DNA from: Chloroflexi bacterium 44-23
GTDB lineage: Bacteria > Chloroflexota > Anaerolineae > Anaerolineales > Anaerolineaceae
NCBI GenBank assembly: GCA_001899005.1
Contig: MKUW01000028.1
Coordinates: 491,163 to 555,162 of the forward strand
Direction of reading: 5' to 3'
Length of the DNA: 64,000 nt
Shown here: piece after piece, positions 52,256 through 61,439 of the stretch
Layout of the letters: each line of letters starts with the position of its first letter
Position numbering within the stretch: position 1 is the first letter of the stretch
The notes under the pieces: model-generated
The model's input: the letters and a program-made list of their open reading frames with translations, nothing else
Database searches by the model: none
What the model was told of the DNA's origin: nothing
Translations under genes and position numbers: made by a program

Positions 52256-53212
52256 ATGAAGAAAATATTAATTGATTTCAGTGTGATGCTGATTTCGGTA
52301 CTATTGATCTCAGCCTGTAATTTACCACAGAAGAATAGCACACCAACATCAGATCCCAATTTCGTCTTTACGGCAGCGGCTTTAACCGTGGAAGCAAAGA
52401 TAAAAGAAAATACACCTGTGCCGGTCCTGCCAACCGCCATGCCGCCGATCGAAACTGCCATTCCTCCGCAGCCAACGATCGCTGTAGCAACCATCACTCC
52501 CATCCCTACCCAAGCTCCCACCAGCACACCGACTTCATTACCCTGTGATGCTGCCAAATTTATCGATGATGTCACCGTCCCGGATGACACGGTCATGGCA
52601 CCTGGCGCTACATTTACAAAAACGTGGCGGTTGAAAAATACCGGTTCATGTGTTTGGAGCACCAATTATGCAATTGTTTTTGATAGCGGTACCAGCATGA
52701 ACGGCCCTGCTTCAAAACAACTCACAGCCAGCGTCGCGCCCGGACAGACTGTGGATATATCCGTAGACCTCAAAGCACCGGACAAACCTGACACCTACAA
52801 AGCCAATTGGAAACTCCGCAATGCAAATGGTGTTATTTTTGGCCTGGGAAATGATAACAAACCCTTTTGGGCTCAAATTAAAGTTGCCAGCCCCACCACC
52901 CAATTATTTGCAGTCACTTCTGCTTCTTTCACCATCAATCCTTCCTCTTACAACGGTGTCTGTCCCACTGAAATCACTCTTGTTGGAAAAATCAAGGTCA
53001 GCAAAGTCGGGACGGTCACCTACACATACCAGCGTGAAGATGGGTTTGTATCACCGGTGATGACCAAGAATTTCGATGAGGCTGGCGAAAAGAATCTAGT
53101 GGAATACAGCATGACGCTCAGCAGCAGTTGGAGCGGCAAGATCTGGCTGCGAATTGACGAACCCAACCACCAGGACTTCAATTCCCAGCAATTTAGCATT
53201 ACGTGTAATTGA
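52256..53212 (+). CDS. lipoprotein with NBR1-like Ig domain
   Basis: A 318-residue surface lipoprotein: lipobox ISAC (Cys21), a Thr/Pro-rich linker to about residue 95, an NBR1-type Ig-like domain at about 100-215 (PGATFTKTWRLKNTGSCVWS, DISVDLKAPDKPDTYKANWKLRNANG) and a second beta-sandwich to the C-terminus with Cys pairs. In eukaryotes the NBR1 Ig domain binds proteins; in bacteria such domains occur on surface and cell-wall proteins with unknown ligands. A strong terminator lies 150 bases on. Confidence 0.82.
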   Translation: MKKILIDFSVMLISVLLISACNLPQKNSTPTSDPNFVFTAAALTVEAKIKENTPVPVLPTAMPPIETAIPPQPTIAVATITPIPTQAPTSTPTSLPCDAAKFIDDVTVPDDTVMAPGATFTKTWRLKNTGSCVWSTNYAIVFDSGTSMNGPASKQLTASVAPGQTVDISVDLKAPDKPDTYKANWKLRNANGVIFGLGNDNKPFWAQIKVASPTTQLFAVTSASFTINPSSYNGVCPTEITLVGKIKVSKVGTVTYTYQREDGFVSPVMTKNFDEAGEKNLVEYSMTLSSSWSGKIWLRIDEPNHQDFNSQQFSITCN

Positions 53213-53365
53213 TTTCAGGAGACAGGATTTAAAGGGACAATATTGATGAACAAAGTCTTTCGGTGACCTTGCAATAGCGTACCAGTTTTAACAAACTGCT
53301 AGTTGTACATTTGATGATCAAGACGACATCGAAACCAATGCATTATAAATTACCCACCATTAAGC

Positions 53366-53400
53366 AAAACAAGGCTGCTAATGATAGCAGCCTTGTTTTA
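53366..53400. terminator. bidirectional terminator between convergent genes
   Basis: AAAACAAGGCTGCTA (53366-53380) and TAGCAGCCTTGTTTT (53385-53399) form a 15-bp stem with a four-base loop and A/T tracts on both sides. It separates the lipoprotein gene from the minus-strand cluster. Confidence 0.85.
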
Positions 53401-53417
53401 TTATTTGCTCTTATTCT

Positions 53418-55778
53418 TTATCGATCAGTATCAGCTTCTTTGAGAGCATCCCGTAATTTGCCGAGTCGCAGGTCACGATCGTTAACAAAGCGCTTTATAC
53501 CGGTCAGAAGCCATTCAGGAGAAAGATGGGCTTCTTCAATAACATCTTCGAGCCTTCCACCTGTACGCCAGCGGTCATCCCAATCGGATGAAAGTGCATA
53601 CTCTTCAGCGACTTTGGTATAGAGCCAATCGTGCATTAACCAGCGTGCCTGGGTGGTAATTACAGTAGAATTTAACTGATCAGCAGGTGAAATTACTTTG
53701 TGCTGATATTCTTCAGGCTGCATGGCAAACAGCTGGGGGCTGGTGGCACAGACAATCTTCACGTTGAGTTCTTGTTCACTTAGAGCAGGTAGAATTTTTA
53801 TCATGGATGCCATTGCGCTGGTGCCTTGAACAATTAATGTGCCCGCATGAGCCAAACCCGGGCTGTAATCGCGTACAATATAGGCTCCTTTGGCGGCTTC
53901 GAAGTGAGAAGGCATTCCCAACTTCTTTCGATCCGGGATGGAAACTGGTGGACGGGTGAGATGCAGAGCAATAATAGGCACGTCTGTAGCTAAAGCAGCA
54001 CCCAATAATACAGGTACTTCATTGTGTTCCCAGGGGTATAAATTGATAATTTTTCCTTTTGGAAAAAGCTGTGTGACTCCAGGAGAGAATATCCCAAAGT
54101 GAGTACGGCTATCATCTGCAGTTTCAGGTCCGGAATGCCCTGCAACCCAGATCACTTTTCCAATTTTCAACTGGCAATCCTGGCTTAGCTGACTGAGTAA
54201 TCGGAACATGCCATATTTGAGGTAGGAAAACGAGCCGTAGGTGGAACAGGCTCCCCAGAACCCATCAAATTCTTTTTCGGGGTGTTCTGACAAATTAACA
54301 GTCGCCAGCCCGCTCATGATACCAGCATTGGCAAACTCAGTGATTTCTTGAGGTAAGATGACGCCTTGTGACTTTCCAAAACGACGATACCAGCCATACC
54401 CCTCAAAATCTTCATATCCAGCACCAAATCCACTCAGGTTAGTAGATTCAGCCAGGTCAGCAGATGCCACCAGAAATAGTGGACGGCCATACTCTCTGGC
54501 ACCAAATGCATTTGCCCAGGCGCCCCATTTAGCCAGAGCTGCCCGATTTGGTACTTTGTCACCCGGCTCGGCAAATAAATTGCTCGGGTAATTAGTGAAA
54601 TCAAACAACCGTGGATCGTAATAAGGGTTCCCTTGTTTACCCAGTTCAAAGCCAGGCAGATCTTCAGGCACACTTTCTCCCAAACTGATCAACCGATCAG
54701 CCAGATAATCTACAAGCTGCTGGTCTTGATGTAAAACATCGATTACAGCCTTCAGGTTAGCTTTAAACTCATCGCGCAATTCGTTTTGATTAGTAGGCGC
54801 AGTGCCACCAAAGTTTTTAAAACTGGCACCATACTTTTCTACAAAATCCTGTTTGGTTTTCCAGAAAAGTTCACTGTTCATGGCATGCGGAGCGCCGTGG
54901 GATGGATAATCATACTTGAGATAACCGCGACCTTTTCGGGTTTTGAACCAAAATCCTCGCGGACTAATCGTAGGGTTTGGCGTTTTCATAGCTTTGAGGA
55001 ATGTTTCAGTAATCGCATTCCAGCTACTGCCTTCTTCACTACCAAAAACCTGCCAACCATGACTCTCAAACCAGAGTTGTGGGTTTCCAAACACAGCCGA
55101 ACTGATTGGATGGCTGTCAATTCCAAAATCATTCCAATCCAGCACAAAATAAAGATTGTCCAGTTCTAAACCATAAGCTGAGTTCAGTGTCTCCTGAGTC
55201 CCACCTGGAGTAAAACCACCTTCGCCGTCAAAAGCGAAAACTTTTACCTCTCCTGCACCAGCACGTTTAAGTGCAAGCGCTTCTCCAGCCGCAGCAGAGG
55301 CTCCATGCCCGGAAGGACCGGTATTAAATTTCAGAAAGAGCGTTTTACCTTCCATCTCGGCGTGCCCAGACAATCCGCCGCGTTCACGAAAAGTAGTCAG
55401 GTCTTCCCAATATAAGATCTGTTTTCGAGGATTGGGGTTAGCGTAGCGGGAATCCCCAGTTTGTTCGAATTTAATACGCAAGCTTTCATTCAAAATAGCA
55501 AGAGTACAGTACACCAGCGGGACTGCATGACCACCAACAAGTATAAAGCGATCAGCAAAACGTTTTTCAGGGTGGCGTATATCCCAGCGCATCATGCCAC
55601 TTAACATTGTGGTAAGCAAAGCATGAACTTTTGAACGTGAACCACCGGGGTGCCCACTCTGGCGGTAATTTAAAATTACATCAATCAGCTGATCAATCAG
55701 GTCTTTGGTTTTTTCCCAATAAGGAAAGCTGTCGCTGATATCAACTAATGAGGATTCCGAAAATTGAAGCATAGTCAT
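53418..55778 (-). CDS. transketolase-like thiamine-diphosphate enzyme
   Basis: A 786-residue protein with complete N-terminal, pyrimidine and C-terminal domains. SGHPGGS (about residue 41) is the first TPP-contact motif, FDGEGGFTPGGTQE takes the place of the GDG-x-EG metal/TPP motif, and DLAESTNLSGF starts the pyrimidine domain. Ordinary transketolase is about 660 residues, so this is a longer, distinct branch, perhaps acting on another aldehyde/ketol. It lies three bases after the TIM-barrel gene and ends the transporter operon, so it probably acts on the imported compound or its product. Confidence 0.78.
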   Translation of the reverse strand: MTMLQFSESSLVDISDSFPYWEKTKDLIDQLIDVILNYRQSGHPGGSRSKVHALLTTMLSGMMRWDIRHPEKRFADRFILVGGHAVPLVYCTLAILNESLRIKFEQTGDSRYANPNPRKQILYWEDLTTFRERGGLSGHAEMEGKTLFLKFNTGPSGHGASAAAGEALALKRAGAGEVKVFAFDGEGGFTPGGTQETLNSAYGLELDNLYFVLDWNDFGIDSHPISSAVFGNPQLWFESHGWQVFGSEEGSSWNAITETFLKAMKTPNPTISPRGFWFKTRKGRGYLKYDYPSHGAPHAMNSELFWKTKQDFVEKYGASFKNFGGTAPTNQNELRDEFKANLKAVIDVLHQDQQLVDYLADRLISLGESVPEDLPGFELGKQGNPYYDPRLFDFTNYPSNLFAEPGDKVPNRAALAKWGAWANAFGAREYGRPLFLVASADLAESTNLSGFGAGYEDFEGYGWYRRFGKSQGVILPQEITEFANAGIMSGLATVNLSEHPEKEFDGFWGACSTYGSFSYLKYGMFRLLSQLSQDCQLKIGKVIWVAGHSGPETADDSRTHFGIFSPGVTQLFPKGKIINLYPWEHNEVPVLLGAALATDVPIIALHLTRPPVSIPDRKKLGMPSHFEAAKGAYIVRDYSPGLAHAGTLIVQGTSAMASMIKILPALSEQELNVKIVCATSPQLFAMQPEEYQHKVISPADQLNSTVITTQARWLMHDWLYTKVAEEYALSSDWDDRWRTGGRLEDVIEEAHLSPEWLLTGIKRFVNDRDLRLGKLRDALKEADTDR

Positions 55779-55781
55779 GAG

Positions 55782-56723
55782 TTATTCTCCTGTTTCGATT
55801 AAATCTTCGATTTGCGCCCAGGCTTGCTGCCAGGTTTCCTGGATGTTATCCAGAACATGTTGAGTGGTTTCGCCATCTTGTGGGCGGATTTCAAAACCAA
55901 GCCAGGGTAATTCATCTGTAGCTGGTGATTTACTTAAATATCCGGTGGCAAATAAAGCCTGGATAAATTCAACCAGCTCGGCAGTCGAATTAACACCTCC
56001 TTGGTAACCAAAGCCTGGGTGTTTATCTCCATAACCAGTATGACCTGGTGTTTTCACACAATTTCCAAGATGAACTTCTGCCAGGGTACCCTGCAAAATT
56101 TGCAGCGCTGGCAGTGGAGTTTCGTCCAGAAGCGGCATATGACCCATATCATACAATAAGCCAAAAGAAGGCATAGACCGTCGAATTTTCTTCGCAATTT
56201 CAGCCGCTTCAAATGAAGGTCCAACAAGCACTTTTTTATCTATTGAGCGATCAAAGGTTTCCAAAATGATGTGAATACCATACTGCAAGGCATATGCGCC
56301 TAAATTCAATATGGATTCTTCCAGGATTACGTAGGCTTGCTGACGAAGGGTTTCTCCCGGGTCCTTTCCAGACAAAATTACGAAATTTGTCACGCCAATT
56401 TCTGCTGCCTGGTCGATTGCATATTTAATCGTTTGCAACGCATTCAATCGCGGCTGAAGTTCGAACGCATTCAAATTCAGATTCTGGCTTAATATTAGCG
56501 GCTGGGCACCATATGCAACTTGTAAGTCATATTCTCTAAGAGCCTGAACAATATTGCTGCGTTCAGCGGGTTGGTTAATGGTTCCAAGCTCAAGTGCTCC
56601 GAAAAAGTTGCGTTTACCAATTTCATGAATGGTGGCAACAAAATCACCCTCGCCTGATTGCATTTCCGGATATGCCATAAAATGAACCAGACTGAGGGTG
56701 CAAATTTTATTCCAAGTATTCAC
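55782..56723 (-). CDS. xylose-isomerase-like TIM-barrel sugar epimerase/isomerase
   Basis: A 313-residue protein of the AP-endonuclease-2/xylose isomerase fold. Metal-binding residues can be recognised in ILETFDRS (Glu), GLLYDMGHMPLL (Asp, His), EVHLGNC (His) and LGFEIRP (Glu). Members isomerise or epimerise keto sugars, including inosose and tagatose, or act as dehydratases. The start is GTG and lies inside the last codons of the livF-like gene (17-base overlap). AAGGAG and the CTCCT after it could form a short hairpin over the ribosome site. Confidence 0.8.
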   Translation of the reverse strand: MNTWNKICTLSLVHFMAYPEMQSGEGDFVATIHEIGKRNFFGALELGTINQPAERSNIVQALREYDLQVAYGAQPLILSQNLNLNAFELQPRLNALQTIKYAIDQAAEIGVTNFVILSGKDPGETLRQQAYVILEESILNLGAYALQYGIHIILETFDRSIDKKVLVGPSFEAAEIAKKIRRSMPSFGLLYDMGHMPLLDETPLPALQILQGTLAEVHLGNCVKTPGHTGYGDKHPGFGYQGGVNSTAELVEFIQALFATGYLSKSPATDELPWLGFEIRPQDGETTQHVLDNIQETWQQAWAQIEDLIETGE

Positions 56724-57453
56724 GAGGAGAAGGCTCCTTTAATGTTTTTACGGCAGCACCAAGATAGGCTGCTTTTACTCTTGCATCTTTGATCAGTTCC
56801 TCGCCTGGGCCTTCGATAACAACACAACCGTTTTCAAGCACATACGCATAATCTGCCATTTTAAGGGCAATTGTAGCGTTCTGTTCCACAAGAATAATAG
56901 TCATATTGCGCTCTTTATTCAGTTTTATAATCAGCTCAAATACCTGCGTGAAAACCAAAGGAGCCAGACCAAGAGATGGCTCATCGAGTAGAAGAATTTT
57001 CGGACCAGCCATCATACCCCGCCCCATGGCGAGCATTTGTTGTTCACCGCCTGATAGTGTGCCTGCCTGTTGATTCTCACGCTGACAGAGAATAGGGAAC
57101 GTATTATAAACTTCCTCTTTACGCACATTCATTTCAGCGTTTGAAGCCAGATATCCGCCCATAATCAGATTTTCTGCGATCGTTAAAGAAGGAAAGATAC
57201 GGCGCCCTTCAGGCACTTGAATGATCCCACTGGCTACAATTTTGTGGGGAGCACTGGGAATTTTTTGGCCATTCATTTCAATGCTACCGGATTTAATCTT
57301 AACCAAACCGGATATCGTATTCAGAAGAGTGGATTTTCCTGCGCCGTTCCGTCCAATTACAACCACAATTTTGCCATCCGGAACTTTAATGTTGATGTCG
57401 TGTAACACTTCAATTTTGTTATAGCCTGAATGGAGATTTTTAATTTCAAGCAT
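56707..57453 (-). CDS. livF: branched-chain-amino-acid-type ABC transporter ATPase, LivF
   Basis: A 248-residue ATPase: Walker A GRNGAGKSTLLN, Q-loop, signature LSGGEQQMLAMGR, Walker B ILLLDEPSLGLAP, and EQNATIAL with the His/switch region. It pairs with LivG to power the LivHM pore. The ATG at 57453, with GGAG seven bases upstream, is chosen over an in-frame start inside livG. It overlaps the livG stop by eight bases. Confidence 0.92.
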   Translation of the reverse strand: MLEIKNLHSGYNKIEVLHDINIKVPDGKIVVVIGRNGAGKSTLLNTISGLVKIKSGSIEMNGQKIPSAPHKIVASGIIQVPEGRRIFPSLTIAENLIMGGYLASNAEMNVRKEEVYNTFPILCQRENQQAGTLSGGEQQMLAMGRGMMAGPKILLLDEPSLGLAPLVFTQVFELIIKLNKERNMTIILVEQNATIALKMADYAYVLENGCVVIEGPGEELIKDARVKAAYLGAAVKTLKEPSPREYLE

Positions 57454-58228
57454 TAATGATCTCCTCTCCGAGATAGGCCTTAATGACAATTGGATCTTTT
57501 TGAATTTGTTCTGGGGTACCCTGAGATATATTCTTGCCAAAATCCTGCACATAAATCCATTCACACAAACGCATAATTACGTCCATGCGGTGATCAATCA
57601 GCATAATTGACAGAGACAGTTCAGTGAATAACCCCTGAATGAGATCAACTAAATCATGAATTTCAGATTGATTGAGACCAGCTCCGGGTTCATCCAAAAG
57701 CAACACTGTTGGTTCACTGGCAAGTGCACGAGCAATTTCAACTCGGCGCTGCATACCATAGGGCAGTGATTGTGTAATCGAATGAGCCTCGTTGCCTAAT
57801 CCTACTTTTTCAATCCAATGTAAACACTTTTCTTTGGTTTCTTTTTCGAAGCGAGCGACCCTGGGTAATGATACAAAAGTTTCAAGGAAATGGTAAGGTG
57901 CGCGCCACGAATAGGCGGTCATAATAGTCTCAAGGACTGTCATTTCTTGAAATAATCGAATATTTTGAAAAGTTCTTGCTATACCCAAATGGTTTATTTG
58001 AAATGGTGCCAGCTTTGAAATATCTTTGCCTTTAAAGATAATTTCACCCTGGGTTGGAGGATAGATGCCAGAAACCATGTTAAGGATGGTAGTTTTACCG
58101 GCGCCATTTGGGCCAATAATACCAATGATCTGATTTTCTTTAACATGACCTGTAAAATCGTTGACTGCACACAAACCCCCAAATTTTTTTGTGAGGTTTT
58201 TCATGTCAATGACAATGGCTTTTTCCAT
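57446..58228 (-). CDS. livG: branched-chain-amino-acid-type ABC transporter ATPase, LivG
   Basis: A 260-residue ATPase: Walker A GPNGAGKTTILN, LivG-type insert around RAPYHFLET, signature SLPYGMQRRVEIARAL, Walker B VLLLDEPGAGLNQ, and switch DHRMDVIM. Its ATG directly abuts the livM stop. Together with LivF it drives import of the ligand captured by the binding protein. Confidence 0.92.
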   Translation of the reverse strand: MEKAIVIDMKNLTKKFGGLCAVNDFTGHVKENQIIGIIGPNGAGKTTILNMVSGIYPPTQGEIIFKGKDISKLAPFQINHLGIARTFQNIRLFQEMTVLETIMTAYSWRAPYHFLETFVSLPRVARFEKETKEKCLHWIEKVGLGNEAHSITQSLPYGMQRRVEIARALASEPTVLLLDEPGAGLNQSEIHDLVDLIQGLFTELSLSIMLIDHRMDVIMRLCEWIYVQDFGKNISQGTPEQIQKDPIVIKAYLGEEIINA

Positions 58229-59095
58229 TTACTTTGCCTCCTGCTGTTTTTTAGATTTAAAGAAACGCAAGAAAGGTTTTAAGGAAATCTCCCAGGTCCC
58301 AAACAAACCACGTGGTCTCAGATTAATAATTAACAAAATGATGACACAGTAAACCAGAATACGCCAGGCTGTCGTAAAGCGCAGAGCTTCAGGTGCAGCA
58401 AGCAGAATGATTGCTCCGATAACTGTGCCGGTCAAACTGTCCCGCCCCCCAAAGAACACGATAATAATCCAGGTTACCGATAAAATCCAGCCATAGGTTG
58501 CGGGTTCAACATAACTGATATGAAAAGCCATTAATGCACCGGCATAAGCTGCAAAACCTGCTGATATTACAAACACGATCATTTTATGTTTAAAGGCATT
58601 AATCCCTTCAACTTCAGCCGCAAGTTCATTGCTGCGAATTGCAAGACTGTCTTTGCCAAAATGAGAGCGTCGAAAACCCCAAACAAAGAAAATCGCAATT
58701 GCTAAGGAAATAAATGCCAATGCTGGACTGGTTAAACGCGGAATGTTGGAGAAACCCATTGCTCCACCGGTAATCGTAACAGTTTCAGTTAACAATGCGA
58801 TCATTGCTTGGCCAAAACCGAACGTAGCAAGCGCAAAAAAATCCTGCCGGATACGTAAGGTTGCGTAGCCAACAAAAAACGCCAGGGATATAGCCAACGC
58901 AATAGCAATAAGAATTGCAAGCGGAAATGGTAATCCGTAATTTACTACTAGAATGGCGGTTGCATAAGCGCCAAGCCCCATAAAAGCTGCCTGCCCCAGA
59001 GAAAACAATCCATTCATTCCGGTCAGCATAAATGTTCCCAGAACTGCAATGGAGCTGATAGCAATTGAAATGGCGACAGTTATGTAAAAAGTCAT
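58229..59095 (-). CDS. livM: branched-chain-amino-acid-type ABC transporter permease, LivM
   Basis: A 288-residue eight- to ten-helix permease. Family landmarks are GLFSLGQAAFMGLGAYATAIL at the start, GLPFPLAILIA, and the conserved FGGRDSLTGTVIGA near the end. GGAGGA lies before the ATG. It is the larger pore half of the Liv-type transporter. The 21-base gap from livH indicates one transcript. Confidence 0.92.
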   Translation of the reverse strand: MTFYITVAISIAISSIAVLGTFMLTGMNGLFSLGQAAFMGLGAYATAILVVNYGLPFPLAILIAIALAISLAFFVGYATLRIRQDFFALATFGFGQAMIALLTETVTITGGAMGFSNIPRLTSPALAFISLAIAIFFVWGFRRSHFGKDSLAIRSNELAAEVEGINAFKHKMIVFVISAGFAAYAGALMAFHISYVEPATYGWILSVTWIIIVFFGGRDSLTGTVIGAIILLAAPEALRFTTAWRILVYCVIILLIINLRPRGLFGTWEISLKPFLRFFKSKKQQEAK

Positions 59096-59116
59096 GTATA
59101 AATCCTCCTCCGTGGT

Positions 59117-60016
59117 TTAGGCTTTGTCTGAAAAACTAACACCAGCAAAACCATGGGGTCTTACTAAAAGGAATACAACCATGAGTAAAAAGATAACCAC
59201 GGGAGAAAGCCCTGAACCAATTGTGGAAATCAGAAATACTTCCAAAACACCCAGTACAACAGCTGCAACAGCAACACCTGTCAAACTTCCCAAACCGCCC
59301 AAAACTGAAGCTATAAAACCCTTAACGACAATTTGGCCAATTTGGGGTGAGAGCGAAGCAGAAATTCCATATAGCACACCAGACAGACCGCCAAGCATTC
59401 CAGAAACAATGAACGCAGCGATGATAACCATATTGACATTGATACCCATCAGACTCGTGGCCGTCAAGTCATTGGAAGCTGCACGGATTGCAATACCAAT
59501 TTTTGTTTTCTTCAGTACATAAATAAGCCCACTGAAGGCAATAATAGTAGAAATTAATGAAAGCAGATATGTAACAGAAATTGTTACATCACCAAATTGA
59601 AGGACTCTCACTTTTACTAAAGTATAAGGATATGATTCAAACGAAGCACCAAAGCGGATAATTAAAACTTGTTCAAGCAGCATCAACATGGTTACGGAGG
59701 TTACGAAGAAGTACACCAGTTGGCCTTTTTGCAGCCGAATCCAGCGGAAGGCAATTAACTCCACTAAAACTGCCAATATTGCTCCAGTGACCATTCCAAC
59801 CAGAATAACGGGAATCAATGGCAACTTAAACTGATTCGCGGCGATATACCCTGCATATGCACTGATGCCTAGTACACCACCATGTGCAAAGTTAGAAAAT
59901 TTCAGCACATTAAATATCAAAGCGAATCCAACTGCAATCAGTGCATAGACAGCTCCAAGGGATAATCCATTCACCACTTGCTGAAGTATTATAGAAAATT
60001 GCATAGGAACTCCCAT
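59117..60016 (-). CDS. livH: branched-chain-amino-acid-type ABC transporter permease, LivH
   Basis: A 299-residue permease with VNGLSLGAVYALIAVGFALIFNVLKFSNFAHG at the start (pattern read in parts) and the GGLGSLTGVAVAAVVLG segment near residue 245. Two start codons are possible: ATG at 60016 after AAGGAG, or ATG at 60004 after GGGAG. The shorter one gives the more usual LivH N-terminus. A stem-loop lies just upstream, between it and the binding-protein gene. Confidence 0.92.
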   Translation of the reverse strand: MGVPMQFSIILQQVVNGLSLGAVYALIAVGFALIFNVLKFSNFAHGGVLGISAYAGYIAANQFKLPLIPVILVGMVTGAILAVLVELIAFRWIRLQKGQLVYFFVTSVTMLMLLEQVLIIRFGASFESYPYTLVKVRVLQFGDVTISVTYLLSLISTIIAFSGLIYVLKKTKIGIAIRAASNDLTATSLMGINVNMVIIAAFIVSGMLGGLSGVLYGISASLSPQIGQIVVKGFIASVLGGLGSLTGVAVAAVVLGVLEVFLISTIGSGLSPVVIFLLMVVFLLVRPHGFAGVSFSDKA

Positions 60017-60024
60017 TATTCTCC

Positions 60025-60054
60025 TTGAGGCTCAGAAGAATATCTGAGCCTCAA
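60025..60054 (-). terminator. intercistronic hairpin after Liv-type binding-protein gene
   Basis: TTGAGGCTCAG (60025-60035) pairs perfectly with CTGAGCCTCAA (60044-60054) around an eight-base loop. No long T-tract follows. It has the same placement as the hairpin at 27122-27157: after a binding-protein gene and before its permeases. Confidence 0.65.
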
Positions 60055-60082
60055 GGTGTAACCTCAAAATATTATTTTTAAA

Positions 60083-61318
60083 TTACTTGGCTGGGCCTTC
60101 GGGAGTGTACCAGGTAACAAACTCAGGTGCACCATCTTTAATGGTCATGATTGCCAAAGGCAAACCAATCGGCTGATGAGTGTCCGGTGAGAGCTTGACA
60201 GTTCCCTGAAAACCTTTGTAGCTTTCCATTGTATTCAGTTTTTCTGTGATACAAACTGAAGTGATATCATCACCACAAGCTTCGATTGCCTGCAGGATAA
60301 TTCCAAAGGCATCCGCACCTGAGAAGGATTGTGCCAGCGCAGGTGAATTAAATTTTGCCTTGTATGCGGCAGCCCAATCGACCAGAACGGGATCTGAAGG
60401 GTTAATGCCGTATGGATAGAAAGTGTTGGTGGTAGCAGCGGGATCGGTAGAGGGTGCCAAACCGGTCGGAGGCACAGAGTTGCTTCCCAACATGGGGACT
60501 TTGATGCCAAGTTCATACGCCTGGGTATAGATCAAAGGAATCTCAACCGGATATGAGGGGAAGTAAATGACATCCGGGTTGGCAGACTTGATTTTTGTTA
60601 GCTGCGCGCGGAAATCTTTGTCAGTACCGGTGTAAGTTTCTTTAGCAACGATTTCACCACCACTTTTGAGAATGGCTTCTTCAAAGGGGGTTGCCAAACC
60701 GACGGAATAGGAGTTTGATGAGTTATACAAAATGGCAACTTTCTTTACTCCCAATTCCTGGATTGCATAGGCAGCCATGGTAAGACCCTGGTAAGTGGCG
60801 GAATCTTGTGCAAGGAACATATAAGTCCACGGTTCTCCATTCTCCTGGATGGTACATTTATCATCCATGAATAGACCCACAATCGGGACTTTCAGTTCTT
60901 CAGCGATTGGTGCAACAGCGATACCGATATTCGCAATGGGAGGGCCAAGTACAACCGGGACTTTATCCTGTTCAACCATGCGACGTAACGCATTGATTGC
61001 TTCATTCACATCACTGCGGGTATCATAGGTAACCAGTTTGAGTGTGCGACCATTGATACCACCAGCAGCATTGACTTCTTCAATTTTCATCGTTGCTGCA
61101 TAAGTTAAGGCACTGCTGAGTGCTTTCATTCCACCCGATTCATCCTGCAGATTACCAATAAGTATTTCACCTTTTGGTTGTGCAATTACAGGAGCGTCTC
61201 CACCGGCGGTTTCTTGTGTTACGGGGGCCTGGGTGGGAGCTGCAGTTGGTGTAGCGCAAGCACTGAGTGCGAGAGCAAAAACCACCATCAAAACAAAAAT
61301 AATACTTAGCTTTTTCAT
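60083..61318 (-). CDS. Liv-type ABC transporter substrate-binding lipoprotein
   Basis: A 411-residue lipoprotein (LSAC, Cys21; Thr/Pro linker) with the leucine-binding-protein fold: GEILIGNLQDESGG, INGRTLKLVTYDTRSDVNEAI, VVLGPPIANIGIAVAP, VKKVAILYNSSNSYSVGLATPFEEA. Ligands of this family reach beyond amino acids to amides, urea and aromatic acids. Given the molybdenum hydroxylase and transketolase-like genes in the same unit, the ligand may not be an amino acid. It is the first transporter gene of the operon. Confidence 0.9.
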   Translation of the reverse strand: MKKLSIIFVLMVVFALALSACATPTAAPTQAPVTQETAGGDAPVIAQPKGEILIGNLQDESGGMKALSSALTYAATMKIEEVNAAGGINGRTLKLVTYDTRSDVNEAINALRRMVEQDKVPVVLGPPIANIGIAVAPIAEELKVPIVGLFMDDKCTIQENGEPWTYMFLAQDSATYQGLTMAAYAIQELGVKKVAILYNSSNSYSVGLATPFEEAILKSGGEIVAKETYTGTDKDFRAQLTKIKSANPDVIYFPSYPVEIPLIYTQAYELGIKVPMLGSNSVPPTGLAPSTDPAATTNTFYPYGINPSDPVLVDWAAAYKAKFNSPALAQSFSGADAFGIILQAIEACGDDITSVCITEKLNTMESYKGFQGTVKLSPDTHQPIGLPLAIMTIKDGAPEFVTWYTPEGPAK

Positions 61319-61439
61319 TGTTTCTCCTAATCAAATTTTGAATGTAGAGGCATGTTAACTTGAGAATCAGTTTTCTAGTCTTGGGATTTTTTCACCTCCA
61401 TTCTATGAATTGTTTCACGAGGTTATTTAATGGATATTG